NCBI GenBank assembly: GCA_013815385.1
Contig: JACDGL010000006.1
Span: 1-64,000 of the forward strand
Source of the DNA: Taibaiella sp.
GTDB lineage: Bacteria > Bacteroidota > Bacteroidia > Chitinophagales > Chitinophagaceae
Direction: 5' to 3'
DNA length: 64,000 nucleotides
Below, in pieces: positions 1 to 8,405 of this stretch. The notes under the pieces are model-generated. The model searched no databases and was not told the origin of the DNA. It saw only the letters and a list, made by a program, of their open reading frames with translations. The position numbers and the translations under genes were made by a program. Each line of letters opens with the position of its first letter. Within the stretch, counting starts at the first letter, position 1.

Positions 1-1
1 A

Positions 2-1906
2 TTTAAGTTAGGGGATCTGAACCCTGGCGAGTGCACGAGCCTACCGTATGCCTATATATTAAGGAAAGCGGATCTGGATGCGGCGTTTGCGTCTACGAAA
101 GCTAAATGGAACAGCTTTGGGGATACCAATACGTATGTAACGGGCGATACCTCGATCGTGTGTAAGAACAGCATCATTACGATGAACATTGTAAATGGTG
201 GCTGCCACGACTGGAGCTGGACATCCTCTACTGGCAACTATATTTTCCCGACCACAGGTACAACCGTTAACGTTCAGGTAGACAGCACCCCTGTCCACCT
301 TCAGGCAATAGGTAAGAACGGTTCCTGCCTTCAGGACACCATCAACATGACCATTATCCCCACGATCGTGATCACCCCCGTGGTGTCAGATATACATTAC
401 TGCATCGGCAACACAGCGGTACCGCTGAAGGCGATCGCGTCACCTTCCGTTACCCTTCGCTGGTATACGAGCGATCCTGCAGACACCGGCAGCACAGTAG
501 CCCCGACCCCCCCTACCACAGCTATAGGTACGTTTACCTACTATGTAGAGGGTCATTTTAAAGGCTGCACCAGTGCAAGGCTACCGATTGTAGTAACCGT
601 TTCCTTCCCGCCACCACCACTGGTAGTGAGCAGCAACGGTCCTTTGTGCCTTGGGGAACAAGTGAACCTGAGCGCCACCCCGATACCCGGCAGCAAATAC
701 TTCTGGAGCGGCCCTAATGGATATAAGAGCAACATACAGAACCCGGTGATACCAGTAGCCAAGGCAACAGACTCCGGCCTGTACACCCTGGTAGACAGCT
801 TCCAGGGCTGCCCAACACAGACAGCGACAGTGAACCTGCTGGTAGATAACGTATTTGCAAAAATAGTGACCAACCGGCCTGCGGCCTGTATCCAGGACAA
901 CCTGCTACTTAATTTTGCAGGCAACATACCGGATACGAACAGCACGATACAATGGAACTTTGCAGGCGGCCGCATAGTAAAAGGCGACAATACCGGCAGC
1001 AGCAAAGGCCCCTATACAGTAAGCTGGGACAGCCTGGGCAACAAGCTGGTAACGGTACGGGTACAGAACTGGCGATGCATATCGCAGGTAACCGATACGA
1101 TACCGGTAGTATTTGCCCCCACCGTATCCTTTGACCTGCCCAAGATCATCTGCGTAGGAGATACGATAGGAGTAAAAGTAGCCGACTACAGCCTGACCAA
1201 CGCCAACGCATTCATCTGGGACTTTAACGGAGCCACAGAGATCAGCGCAGGCAGCGGATCAGCCAGGGGCAACTACCAGATCGCCTACCATACCCCCGGG
1301 CAGAAGATACTGAGCCTGTCAATAGACTATGGCATCTGTATCCGTGACCCCTTCCTGGATACGGTAACGGTACGTCCATTGCCCGATGCAAGGATAACGG
1401 GCATCAGCAGAAATGACATCTGCGGCGGCGATACAGCTACCCTTACAGCGGTACTGTACCCTAACTATAAATACTCGTGGTCACCGGTACAGTTCTTCAG
1501 TGTAGCACAGCTGCACGAGGGAAGCAATGTAATAACCGGAGCCATAGCCTATAGCGGCAACGTGTACCTGACAGCAAGGGACCAGTATAACTGCGTGGCC
1601 ACCGACAGCTTTATGGTACAGACAGAGCCCTGCTGCGAAGTGACGTTCCCGAGTGCCTTCACCCCGAACGGGGATGGCCGTAACGACGTGTTCAAACCGA
1701 TCACTGCAGGCAACCACCATGTGCGCGTACTTCGGGTAGTGAACAGGTATGGCCAGACAGTGTTCGAGAGCAATGTGGAGAAAGATGGCTGGGATGGCAG
1801 GCACAACGGAGTGCCGCAGGATATGGGCACCTACTACTATTACTTCAGCTACGAATGCAATGGCAGGGTGATAGAAGAAAAGGGTGACCTGACCCTGATA
1901 AGATAA
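2..1906 (+). CDS. Gliding-motility-type surface protein with T9SS type B (CHU_C) sorting domain, 5' partial
   Basis: The reading frame is open from base 2, so the start codon lies before the window; the GTG at 158 is an internal valine. What remains is a large secreted protein of Ig/PKD-like modules, including segments such as FIWDFNG typical of PKD folds and a WYTSDP-type Ig-like repeat. The last 85 residues form a CHU_C domain (FPSAFTPNGDGRND, then GWDGRHNG and a final basic LIR). In Bacteroidota this tail directs export through the type IX secretion system and anchoring at the cell surface. The downstream gene at 2124 is a shorter paralogue with the same architecture. An intrinsic terminator follows at 1928. 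The ligand is unknown; an adhesin or gliding-associated role is inference from the family. Confidence 0.9.
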   Translation, partial: FKLGDLNPGECTSLPYAYILRKADLDAAFASTKAKWNSFGDTNTYVTGDTSIVCKNSIITMNIVNGGCHDWSWTSSTGNYIFPTTGTTVNVQVDSTPVHLQAIGKNGSCLQDTINMTIIPTIVITPVVSDIHYCIGNTAVPLKAIASPSVTLRWYTSDPADTGSTVAPTPPTTAIGTFTYYVEGHFKGCTSARLPIVVTVSFPPPPLVVSSNGPLCLGEQVNLSATPIPGSKYFWSGPNGYKSNIQNPVIPVAKATDSGLYTLVDSFQGCPTQTATVNLLVDNVFAKIVTNRPAACIQDNLLLNFAGNIPDTNSTIQWNFAGGRIVKGDNTGSSKGPYTVSWDSLGNKLVTVRVQNWRCISQVTDTIPVVFAPTVSFDLPKIICVGDTIGVKVADYSLTNANAFIWDFNGATEISAGSGSARGNYQIAYHTPGQKILSLSIDYGICIRDPFLDTVTVRPLPDARITGISRNDICGGDTATLTAVLYPNYKYSWSPVQFFSVAQLHEGSNVITGAIAYSGNVYLTARDQYNCVATDSFMVQTEPCCEVTFPSAFTPNGDGRNDVFKPITAGNHHVRVLRVVNRYGQTVFESNVEKDGWDGRHNGVPQDMGTYYYYFSYECNGRVIEEKGDLTLIR

Positions 1907-1927
1907 ATAAAGAGTCATTTTATATGT

Positions 1928-1959
1928 ACGGCCCCGGTAACGAAAGTTATCGGGGCCGT
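1928..1959 (+). terminator. Stem-loop after the CHU_C protein gene
   Basis: ACGGCCCCGGTAAC and GTTATCGGGGCCGT form a 14-bp stem (one G-T pair) with a GAAA tetraloop, 21 nt after the stop codon. The following T-run is weak (ATTGTAAT). Confidence 0.75.
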
Positions 1960-2123
1960 ATTGTAATGTGAAAGTCCTTTAACATACCAGCAACATAACT
2001 GCACCCAACCTATACGTAACTTAGAGTGTCTTAATACGAAGGAGTAAAAGCCTCTTATTAACAAAAAGTATTTACTATAGTCCTTATAGTTAACTTAATA
2101 GATAACCGCTCAATTACAACGCC

Positions 2124-3956
2124 ATGAAAAAACAAATTATATACATTATTAACATGCTGGTTCTTACGTGTATCTCTGCACATGCGTGGGCACAGCCTGC
2201 GGCGCCAACAGTTACAGGTAACAAAAGCTATTGCGCCGGAACTACAATATCATTAACCGCCAGCTCACCCGCTGCCGCCCCTACATATACCTGGACCGGG
2301 CCGGGTGTAAGTGGTACCTATACCGGTGCTACGTTAACAATAGCAGGCGCCAGCGCTGCAACTGCCGGTACTTATAATGTAACCGTAACATCGGGCGGGC
2401 AAACTTCAGCACCTACCAGTACTAAAATAATAGTTGTAGCTACACCCACCAATCCCTACGCCCCTACGCCTACATACAGTTATTGCCAGGGTGCTAACAG
2501 TACAGCGTTAAATGCTGTAGGCGTAAATATGCTGTGGTATACTACTGCAACCGGCGGTGTTGGTAATGCTGTGCCTCCTAGTCCATCTACAGCTATTGCG
2601 GGTACCTATTATTATTATGTGTCGCAGACCGTAAATGGCTGCGAAAGCGGAAGGACCACCATAACAGTGAATATAAAAGCAAAGCCAAGTGCGCCCCTAG
2701 TAAATAAAGTAGTTTATTGCCAGAACGATGTATCTACACCCCTCGCTGCTGCCGGCGCAAACCTGCTTTGGTACACTACCTCTTCTGGCGGTATTGGCAG
2801 CCCTATAGCGCCAACACCCATTACCTCTTATGCAAACACTGTATATTATTATGTGAGCCAGACGGCAAATGGTTGCGAAAGCGACAGGACACAAGTACCT
2901 TTAATAGTAAACTATAGGCCGAATGCACTCATAGTAGCCAGCAGGCCCTTTGTTTGCCAGCACGATACGATCAGTTTTATCTACTTCGGTAACGCTAAGG
3001 CAGATGCATCCTACAATTGGTCAGCGCCGAGTGGTAATACAATAGTAAGCGGTGCCGGACAGGGTGCCATTACCGTTAGATTTGACCAGTCGGGTAAGCA
3101 ACCGGTAACATTAATAGTTTCGAACAATGGCTGTAGTAGCGCAGTAGCTACCTACAATGTAGATGTGCGTCAGTCGCCTGTAGTGCCGGTAACAGCAACT
3201 GTGAATGTATGTATAGGACAAACAGCTGTAATAGGTATTGGCTATGCAAATGAACACATTGATAATTACGTATGGGATTTTGATAATGCACACGTAATTT
3301 ATGGCAGCACCGGCGGCGGCCCATATGGCCTGCAATGGGATGTGCCGGGTACTCATATAGTGCAACTGACTACTTATAGCAATAGCTGCCCATCTGTAAC
3401 TACCAGGGATACAATAAACGTACGTCCCCTTCCGGATGCACATATAGAAGGTGTTAGCAACAATAATATATGCGCAGGAGATAGTATTGCTTTTACTGCA
3501 GAATCTTACAATCCGGCTTATCATTATCAATGGCAGCCAACCGGCTATTTTGGCAACGTAACCAACCTGGGTACCGTATATGGTTTTATAGACCAGCCGG
3601 GTTATATTTCGTTGAAAGTAACATCACCTTTTGGTTGTGAGGCAACTGATAGTACACTGATTACTGCAAGACCCTGCTGCAGCGTTTACTTCCCTAATGC
3701 ATTTACACCTAATGGAGATGGCAGGAATGATATATTCCGCCCGTTGGGTAGCGGTGGGCATTACAATGTTAAGGTTTTTCGTGTAGCTGACCGCTGGGGC
3801 CAGTTGATGTACGAAACCACTGATTTTAAAACAGGATGGGATGGCAAACACAATGGGGCTGCACAGGATATGGGCAGCTACTATTACTTTATAGAATACA
3901 CCTGCCCTAACGGCAAGACCTTTAAAGAAAAAGGAGAAGTGCTGCTGGTGAGGTAA
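2124..3956 (+). CDS. Secreted Ig/PKD-repeat protein with T9SS type B (CHU_C) sorting domain
   Basis: A 610-residue surface protein. Residues 1-23 are a signal peptide (hydrophobic core, cleavage near AWAQ). There follow an Ig-like domain (about 25-105) and two tandem 80-residue Ig-like repeats carrying LWYTT...GG and YYYVSQT.NGCES (about 110-265). PKD-like segments come next (YVWDFDN, QWDVPGTH), and then the CHU_C sorting domain from about residue 520 (YFPNAFTPNGDGRND, GWDGKHNG). The tail predicts T9SS export and surface retention. It is paralogous to the gene ending at 1906 but uses less GC-rich codons. The start at 2124 is chosen because it begins the signal peptide. Terminator at 3984. The biological ligand is not apparent. 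Confidence 0.92.
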   Translation: MKKQIIYIINMLVLTCISAHAWAQPAAPTVTGNKSYCAGTTISLTASSPAAAPTYTWTGPGVSGTYTGATLTIAGASAATAGTYNVTVTSGGQTSAPTSTKIIVVATPTNPYAPTPTYSYCQGANSTALNAVGVNMLWYTTATGGVGNAVPPSPSTAIAGTYYYYVSQTVNGCESGRTTITVNIKAKPSAPLVNKVVYCQNDVSTPLAAAGANLLWYTTSSGGIGSPIAPTPITSYANTVYYYVSQTANGCESDRTQVPLIVNYRPNALIVASRPFVCQHDTISFIYFGNAKADASYNWSAPSGNTIVSGAGQGAITVRFDQSGKQPVTLIVSNNGCSSAVATYNVDVRQSPVVPVTATVNVCIGQTAVIGIGYANEHIDNYVWDFDNAHVIYGSTGGGPYGLQWDVPGTHIVQLTTYSNSCPSVTTRDTINVRPLPDAHIEGVSNNNICAGDSIAFTAESYNPAYHYQWQPTGYFGNVTNLGTVYGFIDQPGYISLKVTSPFGCEATDSTLITARPCCSVYFPNAFTPNGDGRNDIFRPLGSGGHYNVKVFRVADRWGQLMYETTDFKTGWDGKHNGAAQDMGSYYYFIEYTCPNGKTFKEKGEVLLVR

Positions 3957-3983
3957 TAGATTTTTCAAGATGGATAAGCAGTG

Positions 3984-4017
3984 AATGCCCCGTGTAATAG
4001 CGGGGCATTTTTTTATT
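3984..4017 (+). terminator. Rho-independent terminator
   Basis: Nine-bp stem AATGCCCCG / CGGGGCATT with an 8-nt loop, followed by a run of seven T; ends the CHU_C gene and separates it from the ars operon. Confidence 0.9.
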
Positions 4018-4057
4018 TGGTACTATTAAAAATCAATCGTAATATCGCAATAAATAG

Positions 4058-4396
4058 ATGAATATGGGGGCCAGCAAAACAGAGCTATTCACCAAAAAGC
4101 AAAATGAACTGGCAGCTATGGCCAAAGCCCTGGGGCACCCTGCGCGTATAGCCATATTGCAGCAACTGGTAAAAACGAATAGCTGCATATGCGGCGATCT
4201 GGTGGATGAGCTGGGACTGGCGCAACCCACAATATCGCAGCATCTGAAGGAACTAAAACAAGCGGGGCTGATACAGGGTACTGTAGAAGGCGTAAGCGTT
4301 TGCTATTGTATTAACCCTAAGGTATGGACGCAGTACCGTAACCTGCTTACGGATTTCTTCGGGGAAATAATTATCAGGGATAAAAAGTGTTGTTAG
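4058..4396 (+). CDS. arsR: ArsR/SmtB-family arsenic-responsive repressor
   Basis: A 112-residue winged-helix metalloregulator at the head of the arsenic operon. The sensor motif SCICGDL (Cys43, Cys45) sits at the start of the DNA-binding region, as ELCVCDL does in classical As(III)-sensing ArsR. The recognition helix is LAQPTISQHLKEL (about 54-66). Further cysteines at 82 and 84 and a terminal CC could add As(III) ligands. In the family, As(III) binding releases the repressor from its own promoter and derepresses the operon. It is 21 nt upstream of arsM. The 5' flank (about 4030-4052) has repeated ATCG/ATATCG blocks that could be the operator, but I cannot define the site. Confidence 0.93.
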   Translation: MNMGASKTELFTKKQNELAAMAKALGHPARIAILQQLVKTNSCICGDLVDELGLAQPTISQHLKELKQAGLIQGTVEGVSVCYCINPKVWTQYRNLLTDFFGEIIIRDKKCC

Positions 4397-4417
4397 CATC
4401 ATTAAAAACCAAAAAGG

Positions 4418-5254
4418 ATGAACACAAGCGAACAGGAACTAAAGAAGCTGGTACACCAGAAATACAGTGAGATAGCACTACAGGATAAGGATAGTAACAT
4501 GAGCTCCTGCTGTGGCGCCAGTTGCTGTAGCACAGAGGTGTATAATATAATGAGCGATGACTATACGCAAATGGAAGGGTACAATGCGGATGCAGACCTG
4601 GGACTTGGGTGCGGGCTGCCAACAGAGTTTGCAAAAATAAAGGAAGGGGATATAGTTATAGATCTTGGCAGCGGGGCAGGTAACGATTGTTTTGTAGCGC
4701 GTGCCCATACAGGGGAAAAGGGAAAGGTGATAGGCATAGACTTTACCGAAGCTATGATAGATAAGGCAAGAGCAAATGCTGACAAGCGCGGGTATAATAA
4801 TGTAGAGTTCAGGTTTGGAGATATAGAAACCATTCCGGTAACTGCCAATGCCGCAGATGTAGTGGTAAGCAACTGTGTGCTGAATCTTGTACCAAACAAA
4901 GAAAATGTTTTTAAAGAAATATTCAGAGTATTAAAAACAGGCGGACATTTCAGCATCTCGGATGTAGTGCTGACAGGAGCGCTTCCTGAAAAGTTAAGGT
5001 CGGCCGCCGAAATGTATGCAGGCTGTGTAGCGGGTGCTATACAGAAAGATGATTACCTGGCATTGATAGAAAAAAGCGGATTTAAAAATATAGCGCTACA
5101 AAAAGAAAAAGTAATAAATATACCTGATGATATCCTCCAGAATTATTTATCAACGGAAGAGATAACAGCATTGCGTAGTGCGGATAATGGTATCTACAGC
5201 ATTACGGTATATGCAGAAAAAACAGACGCCTGCTGCGCGCCGGGCTGTTGCTAA
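4418..5254 (+). CDS. arsM: Arsenite S-adenosylmethionine methyltransferase
   Basis: A 278-residue class I SAM methyltransferase. Motif I is DLGSGAGND (82-90). The three cysteines expected for As(III) binding in ArsM are all present: Cys65 (LGLGCGLP), Cys153 (SNCVLN) and Cys203 (YAGCVAG). An N-terminal cluster (Cys31, 32, 36, 37) and a terminal CCAPGCC add thiols. ArsM converts As(III) to methylated arsenicals, some of them volatile. It lies between arsR and the aquaporin gene in one operon; its stop falls 9 nt before the aquaporin ATG. Cytosolic. Confidence 0.95.
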   Translation: MNTSEQELKKLVHQKYSEIALQDKDSNMSSCCGASCCSTEVYNIMSDDYTQMEGYNADADLGLGCGLPTEFAKIKEGDIVIDLGSGAGNDCFVARAHTGEKGKVIGIDFTEAMIDKARANADKRGYNNVEFRFGDIETIPVTANAADVVVSNCVLNLVPNKENVFKEIFRVLKTGGHFSISDVVLTGALPEKLRSAAEMYAGCVAGAIQKDDYLALIEKSGFKNIALQKEKVINIPDDILQNYLSTEEITALRSADNGIYSITVYAEKTDACCAPGCC

Positions 5255-5262
5255 CCATTGCT

Positions 5263-5910
5263 ATGAAAAAATACATTTCAGAATTTCTGGGTACTTATTT
5301 TCTCGTATTTGCCGGCACGGGCGCTATCATTATTAATTCATTGCACCAGGGCGTAATAACACATGCAGGTATAGCCATTACATTTGGGCTGGTAGTAATG
5401 AGCATGATCTACGCATTCGGGGATATATCGGGTGCTCATTTAAATCCGGCAGTAAGTATTGCCTTCACGCTTGCGAAAAAATTTCCTGCTGCGCAGTTGC
5501 TGCCATACATACTATTTCAATTGGCGGGTGCAATAGCGGCGAGCGCTACATTAAGATTGCTCTTCCCTGCAAATGAATTACTTGGTGCTACCCTGCCATC
5601 CGGTACCGAAGCGCAATCTTTTACAATGGAATTGCTGCTTACTTTTTTTCTAATGCTGGTAATATTGAGCGTATCAAGTGACGGAAAAGAAAAAGGAATG
5701 TTTGCCGGGCTGGCAATAGGGGCGGTAGTGGCATTAGAAGCAATGTTTGCCGGGCCCGTATGCGGCGCGTCTATGAACCCCGCAAGGTCTATAGGCCCCG
5801 CAATTATAAGCGGCCACCTTTATTCATTATGGCTATACATTGCAGCCCCTGTACTGGGTGCAGCACTGGCTGTACCTTTGGTTAGGATCTTAAATAATTC
5901 TGAAAAATGA
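5263..5910 (+). CDS. MIP-family channel (aquaglyceroporin-like, probable arsenite channel)
   Basis: A 215-residue membrane channel with both signature half-helices: AHLNPAVS (NPA at 61-63) and ASMNPARS (NPA at 172-174, followed by the selectivity-filter Arg175). Six hydrophobic helices surround them. The ATG at 5263 is preferred to an in-frame TTG at 5248 that would overlap arsM. It sits between arsM and arsC, with an ATGA overlap into arsC. By analogy with AqpS of rhizobial ars operons, it would let As(III) made by ArsC leave down its gradient. No ArsB or Acr3 pump is present in this operon. Arsenic transport is inferred from context; ordinary glycerol/water flux is the alternative. Confidence 0.9.
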   Translation: MKKYISEFLGTYFLVFAGTGAIIINSLHQGVITHAGIAITFGLVVMSMIYAFGDISGAHLNPAVSIAFTLAKKFPAAQLLPYILFQLAGAIAASATLRLLFPANELLGATLPSGTEAQSFTMELLLTFFLMLVILSVSSDGKEKGMFAGLAIGAVVALEAMFAGPVCGASMNPARSIGPAIISGHLYSLWLYIAAPVLGAALAVPLVRILNNSEK

Positions 5911-6296
5911 AAAACATATTATTCGTGTGTGTAGAGAACAGCAACCGCAGCCAGATGGCACAAGCATTTGCTAAAATAATAGGAAGCGATAAAGTGAATG
6001 CTTACAGCGCAGGTAGCAGGCCCTCGGGGAAAATAAATCCTAAGGCCATAGCGGCTATGAAGGAGATAGGCTACGACCTGTCTGCACATGAATCAAAATC
6101 GCTGGATGAGATACCCGATGTGCCTTACGAATACGCCATAACTATGGGCTGCGGCGATGAATGCCCTTTAGTAAAGGCGGCACACCGCATAGACTGGAGT
6201 ATACCCGACCCCAGGAATATGGATGAAGCACAATTCAGGGAAGTAAGGGATACTATAAAGCAAAAGGTAAAAGAGTTGATAGAAAGCATATCATAG
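5907..6296 (+). CDS. arsC: Arsenate reductase, low-molecular-weight phosphatase type (thioredoxin-coupled)
   Basis: A 129-residue protein of the LMW tyrosine-phosphatase fold. The P-loop is C8-V-E-N-S-N-R14 (Cx5R), and the redox relay cysteines are Cys82 and Cys86 (MGCGDECP). The general-acid region is DPRN. This is the thiol-cascade signature of Staphylococcus-type ArsC, which reduces As(V) to As(III) using thioredoxin. Its start overlaps the aquaporin stop by 4 nt (ATGA), indicating translational coupling. It is the last gene of arsR-arsM-channel-arsC. A second, unrelated arsenate-reductase-family gene lies at 37250. Confidence 0.95.
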   Translation: MKNILFVCVENSNRSQMAQAFAKIIGSDKVNAYSAGSRPSGKINPKAIAAMKEIGYDLSAHESKSLDEIPDVPYEYAITMGCGDECPLVKAAHRIDWSIPDPRNMDEAQFREVRDTIKQKVKELIESIS

Positions 6297-6412
6297 GATG
6301 CCGATAACCCCGATGAAAAGAACGTCTTACCCTAGCTCATCCGCAAAATTCCTCAACACTATTTTCAAAAACACCAATAACCCGTACCTTCATACGCTCA
6401 AAATTCCGCAAC

Positions 6413-6601
6413 ATGGCAGCAAGAAAACGCATCGCAAAAAAACTCCCCGAATTCAGGTTAACGAAGGAACATAACGAGCCAGAAGAAACTGACCTGAAGA
6501 AGGTAAAGGCCGAGTTGCTCAAAGAAATAGAAGAAAACGAAAAGAACTCCCAGGACTGGTACGATAAGGAGCTCGACAAGAACCTGAAACAGCAGAAGTA
6601 A
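6413..6601 (+). CDS. Small Lys/Glu-rich protein, function unknown
   Basis: A 62-residue, highly charged, probably helical protein: a basic N-terminus (MAARKRIAKKLPEF) followed by a mixed Lys/Glu/Asp helix ending in LKQQK. It has no signal peptide or recognisable motif. It stands alone between the ars operon and a convergent gene. The opposite-strand reading frame over the same bases is Ser/Phe-rich and implausible, which favours this strand. It resembles small nucleoid- or ribosome-associated proteins in composition only. Confidence 0.6.
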   Translation: MAARKRIAKKLPEFRLTKEHNEPEETDLKKVKAELLKEIEENEKNSQDWYDKELDKNLKQQK

Positions 6602-6650
6602 GAAGCCATTTCTTATCAAGATATACGTTTCTATTTACTGAAATCAATGA

Positions 6651-8261
6651 TCAATGCTGCACAACAAATTTTTCCGCATGCCGCATAGTTGCGTTGCCCA
6701 CCTCGAGATAATAGATACCAGATGAATAACCCGAAACATTAATTGCTTCTGTTGCAGCAGGCTGTGATAGTTTCCGGGTAAAAATTATTTTTCCGGAGAC
6801 ATCCGTAATGCTTAATGAAACATTTGAAGTGTGTTCCAGTCCTTTTATATGTATGATGCCAGCGGCAGGATTTGGCGATAGCGAATAGGTAAAAGGATTA
6901 AGAGAACCTTGCACACCCGTAGTATGTGCCAGCCTGAACCTGGAAAGGTAAGGGGTGCTGCTATAAGAGAAAAACGTAGGTACGCTATGGGAACCAAAAT
7001 GTATAGCAGTGCTATCGTACCCGTTACCTGTTACCCATGTATTGTAGCCATTTGTAGCCATGTGCGTAGCACTGACAGATAAGCCAACAGAGGACATGGT
7101 CCAATTGACTGCACCCGCTGTATTGTAGTTGGCAACGGTAACGCCGCCACTAATAGAATTTGTACTGCTGACACCATTACCCCAGTTTATATTTCCCCTT
7201 GCCCTGGTAAGTACCGAAAGCGAGCTATCGGGATTGAGGGTGGTATGGGTGGCGCTGCTTACCATAGCATCGCCATGTAAAGAATCATTCAATTGCGTTA
7301 CCCAATGTACCTGGCCGTTGCTATCAAGCATAGCAACCAGAAAATCACTTACCCATTGGGCCCTGTGCAGATGGAACGTACCTAAGGTAAGTGTGTCATC
7401 AACAGAGCCGCTATAGTATATCTGGTTATTATTAAGCACGGTAACCTTGCGCTGCGCAAGCGTAACATCGTGCATAAATATAGACCAGTCGTACTGTCCA
7501 TTTGCATGGTAGCGTACTATATAATTAGGGTACGAAGAGGAGGATGGAATAGTAAGCGTGTGGCCATTAAAATTAGCAGTGTTGGATGCCAACCCAGTAA
7601 CATAAATATTGCCGTCGTTATCCACATCAACAGAGGATAAAAAAGCAGGTGAGCCCGATTGTTTAAGAACAGCGAGCCTGTTGCCGGTATTAAGATCATA
7701 ATTATAGAGAGTGGCAAAACCACCCGAATCTACCGGCATGTATAACGCTCCGTTCCTGATCGTAAAGAAAGAAGTAGTGGCAGTATAATCAGCCCCTATA
7801 AAGTGGAACCATTTAAGCGCAAGGGTATTTTTATCAAGCCTGAAGACAAAATAATTGGCAGACGTGCTGGTAAATGGATCACGCGAAAAGGAAGGGCCAC
7901 CCACAAAACGCAAAGAATCGAAATAAGTGCCCAAAAAATAATAATTGCCTGTTGCATCGCACTGCGCATCCAGTAAAGCTATCTTTCCACCAATAGTGAT
8001 AGAGGCGCCTGGTGTACCGGCCGTATCATATTGGGTAATGTTATAGTCGCCAATGCTTTGCTGCCCGTATATCATCTTGCTTTTTTTCAGTTCTCCCCAC
8101 ATAACGGATGCCCCGGAAGCAGCAACAACATGCTGCGGATAATTAACACCTGCATTATTAATAGTATCGGCAGAGGTCGCCCATACCCAAGTCGGCTGCT
8201 GCGCCTGCGTAAACTGTAGTGATATGAACAGCGTAATAATTGTAAAAATGAACGATCGCAT
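6651..8261 (-). CDS. Secreted protein with propeller-like repeats and T9SS type A sorting domain
   Basis: A 536-residue protein. Residues 1-20 form a signal peptide (cleavage near TQAQQ). The body has repeated segments of the type YDWSIFMHD / VHWVTQLND / GNIYVTG, like SBBP beta-propeller repeats. The C-terminal 75 residues are a type A T9SS sorting domain (SLSPNPAAG..IHI, GIYYLEV, ending EKFVVQH). The predicted fate is T9SS secretion with removal of the tail and surface or extracellular release. It is monocistronic and faces the metH-like gene divergently. No catalytic motif was recognised. Confidence 0.88.
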   Translation of the reverse strand: MRSFIFTIITLFISLQFTQAQQPTWVWATSADTINNAGVNYPQHVVAASGASVMWGELKKSKMIYGQQSIGDYNITQYDTAGTPGASITIGGKIALLDAQCDATGNYYFLGTYFDSLRFVGGPSFSRDPFTSTSANYFVFRLDKNTLALKWFHFIGADYTATTSFFTIRNGALYMPVDSGGFATLYNYDLNTGNRLAVLKQSGSPAFLSSVDVDNDGNIYVTGLASNTANFNGHTLTIPSSSSYPNYIVRYHANGQYDWSIFMHDVTLAQRKVTVLNNNQIYYSGSVDDTLTLGTFHLHRAQWVSDFLVAMLDSNGQVHWVTQLNDSLHGDAMVSSATHTTLNPDSSLSVLTRARGNINWGNGVSSTNSISGGVTVANYNTAGAVNWTMSSVGLSVSATHMATNGYNTWVTGNGYDSTAIHFGSHSVPTFFSYSSTPYLSRFRLAHTTGVQGSLNPFTYSLSPNPAAGIIHIKGLEHTSNVSLSITDVSGKIIFTRKLSQPAATEAINVSGYSSGIYYLEVGNATMRHAEKFVVQH

Positions 8262-8371
8262 AAACTTTCAATTAAAAATAGTTAGACGGATAAATACAGG
8301 TTAAAGTTGGGCAGGGTGATATAAAATCACCCTTTTTGCTAATTAGCACGAGGGGAGATGTAAAGATACGA

Positions 8372-8401
8372 TTGTTACGATATACAAATGATATACCTTT
8401 G
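8372..8401 (+). promoter_or_regulatory. Bacteroidota sigma-ABfr-type promoter, apparently leaderless
   Basis: ATTG at 8371-8374, then 19 nt, then TACCTTTG at 8394-8401, a perfect match to the TTTG/TAnnTTTG consensus in the -7 box. The ATG of the methyltransferase gene is at 8406, so transcription is predicted to begin at or within a few bases of the start codon. Confidence 0.75.
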
Positions 8402-8405
8402 CACT

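Noticed and set aside
158-160. GTG at 158 as start of the first surface protein
   Set aside because: The frame is open back to base 2 with sequence that continues the same fold; the GTG is an internal Val codon.
5248-5262. TTG at 5248 as start of the aquaporin
   Set aside because: It overlaps arsM and adds five residues outside the family; the ATG at 5263 begins the first membrane helix.
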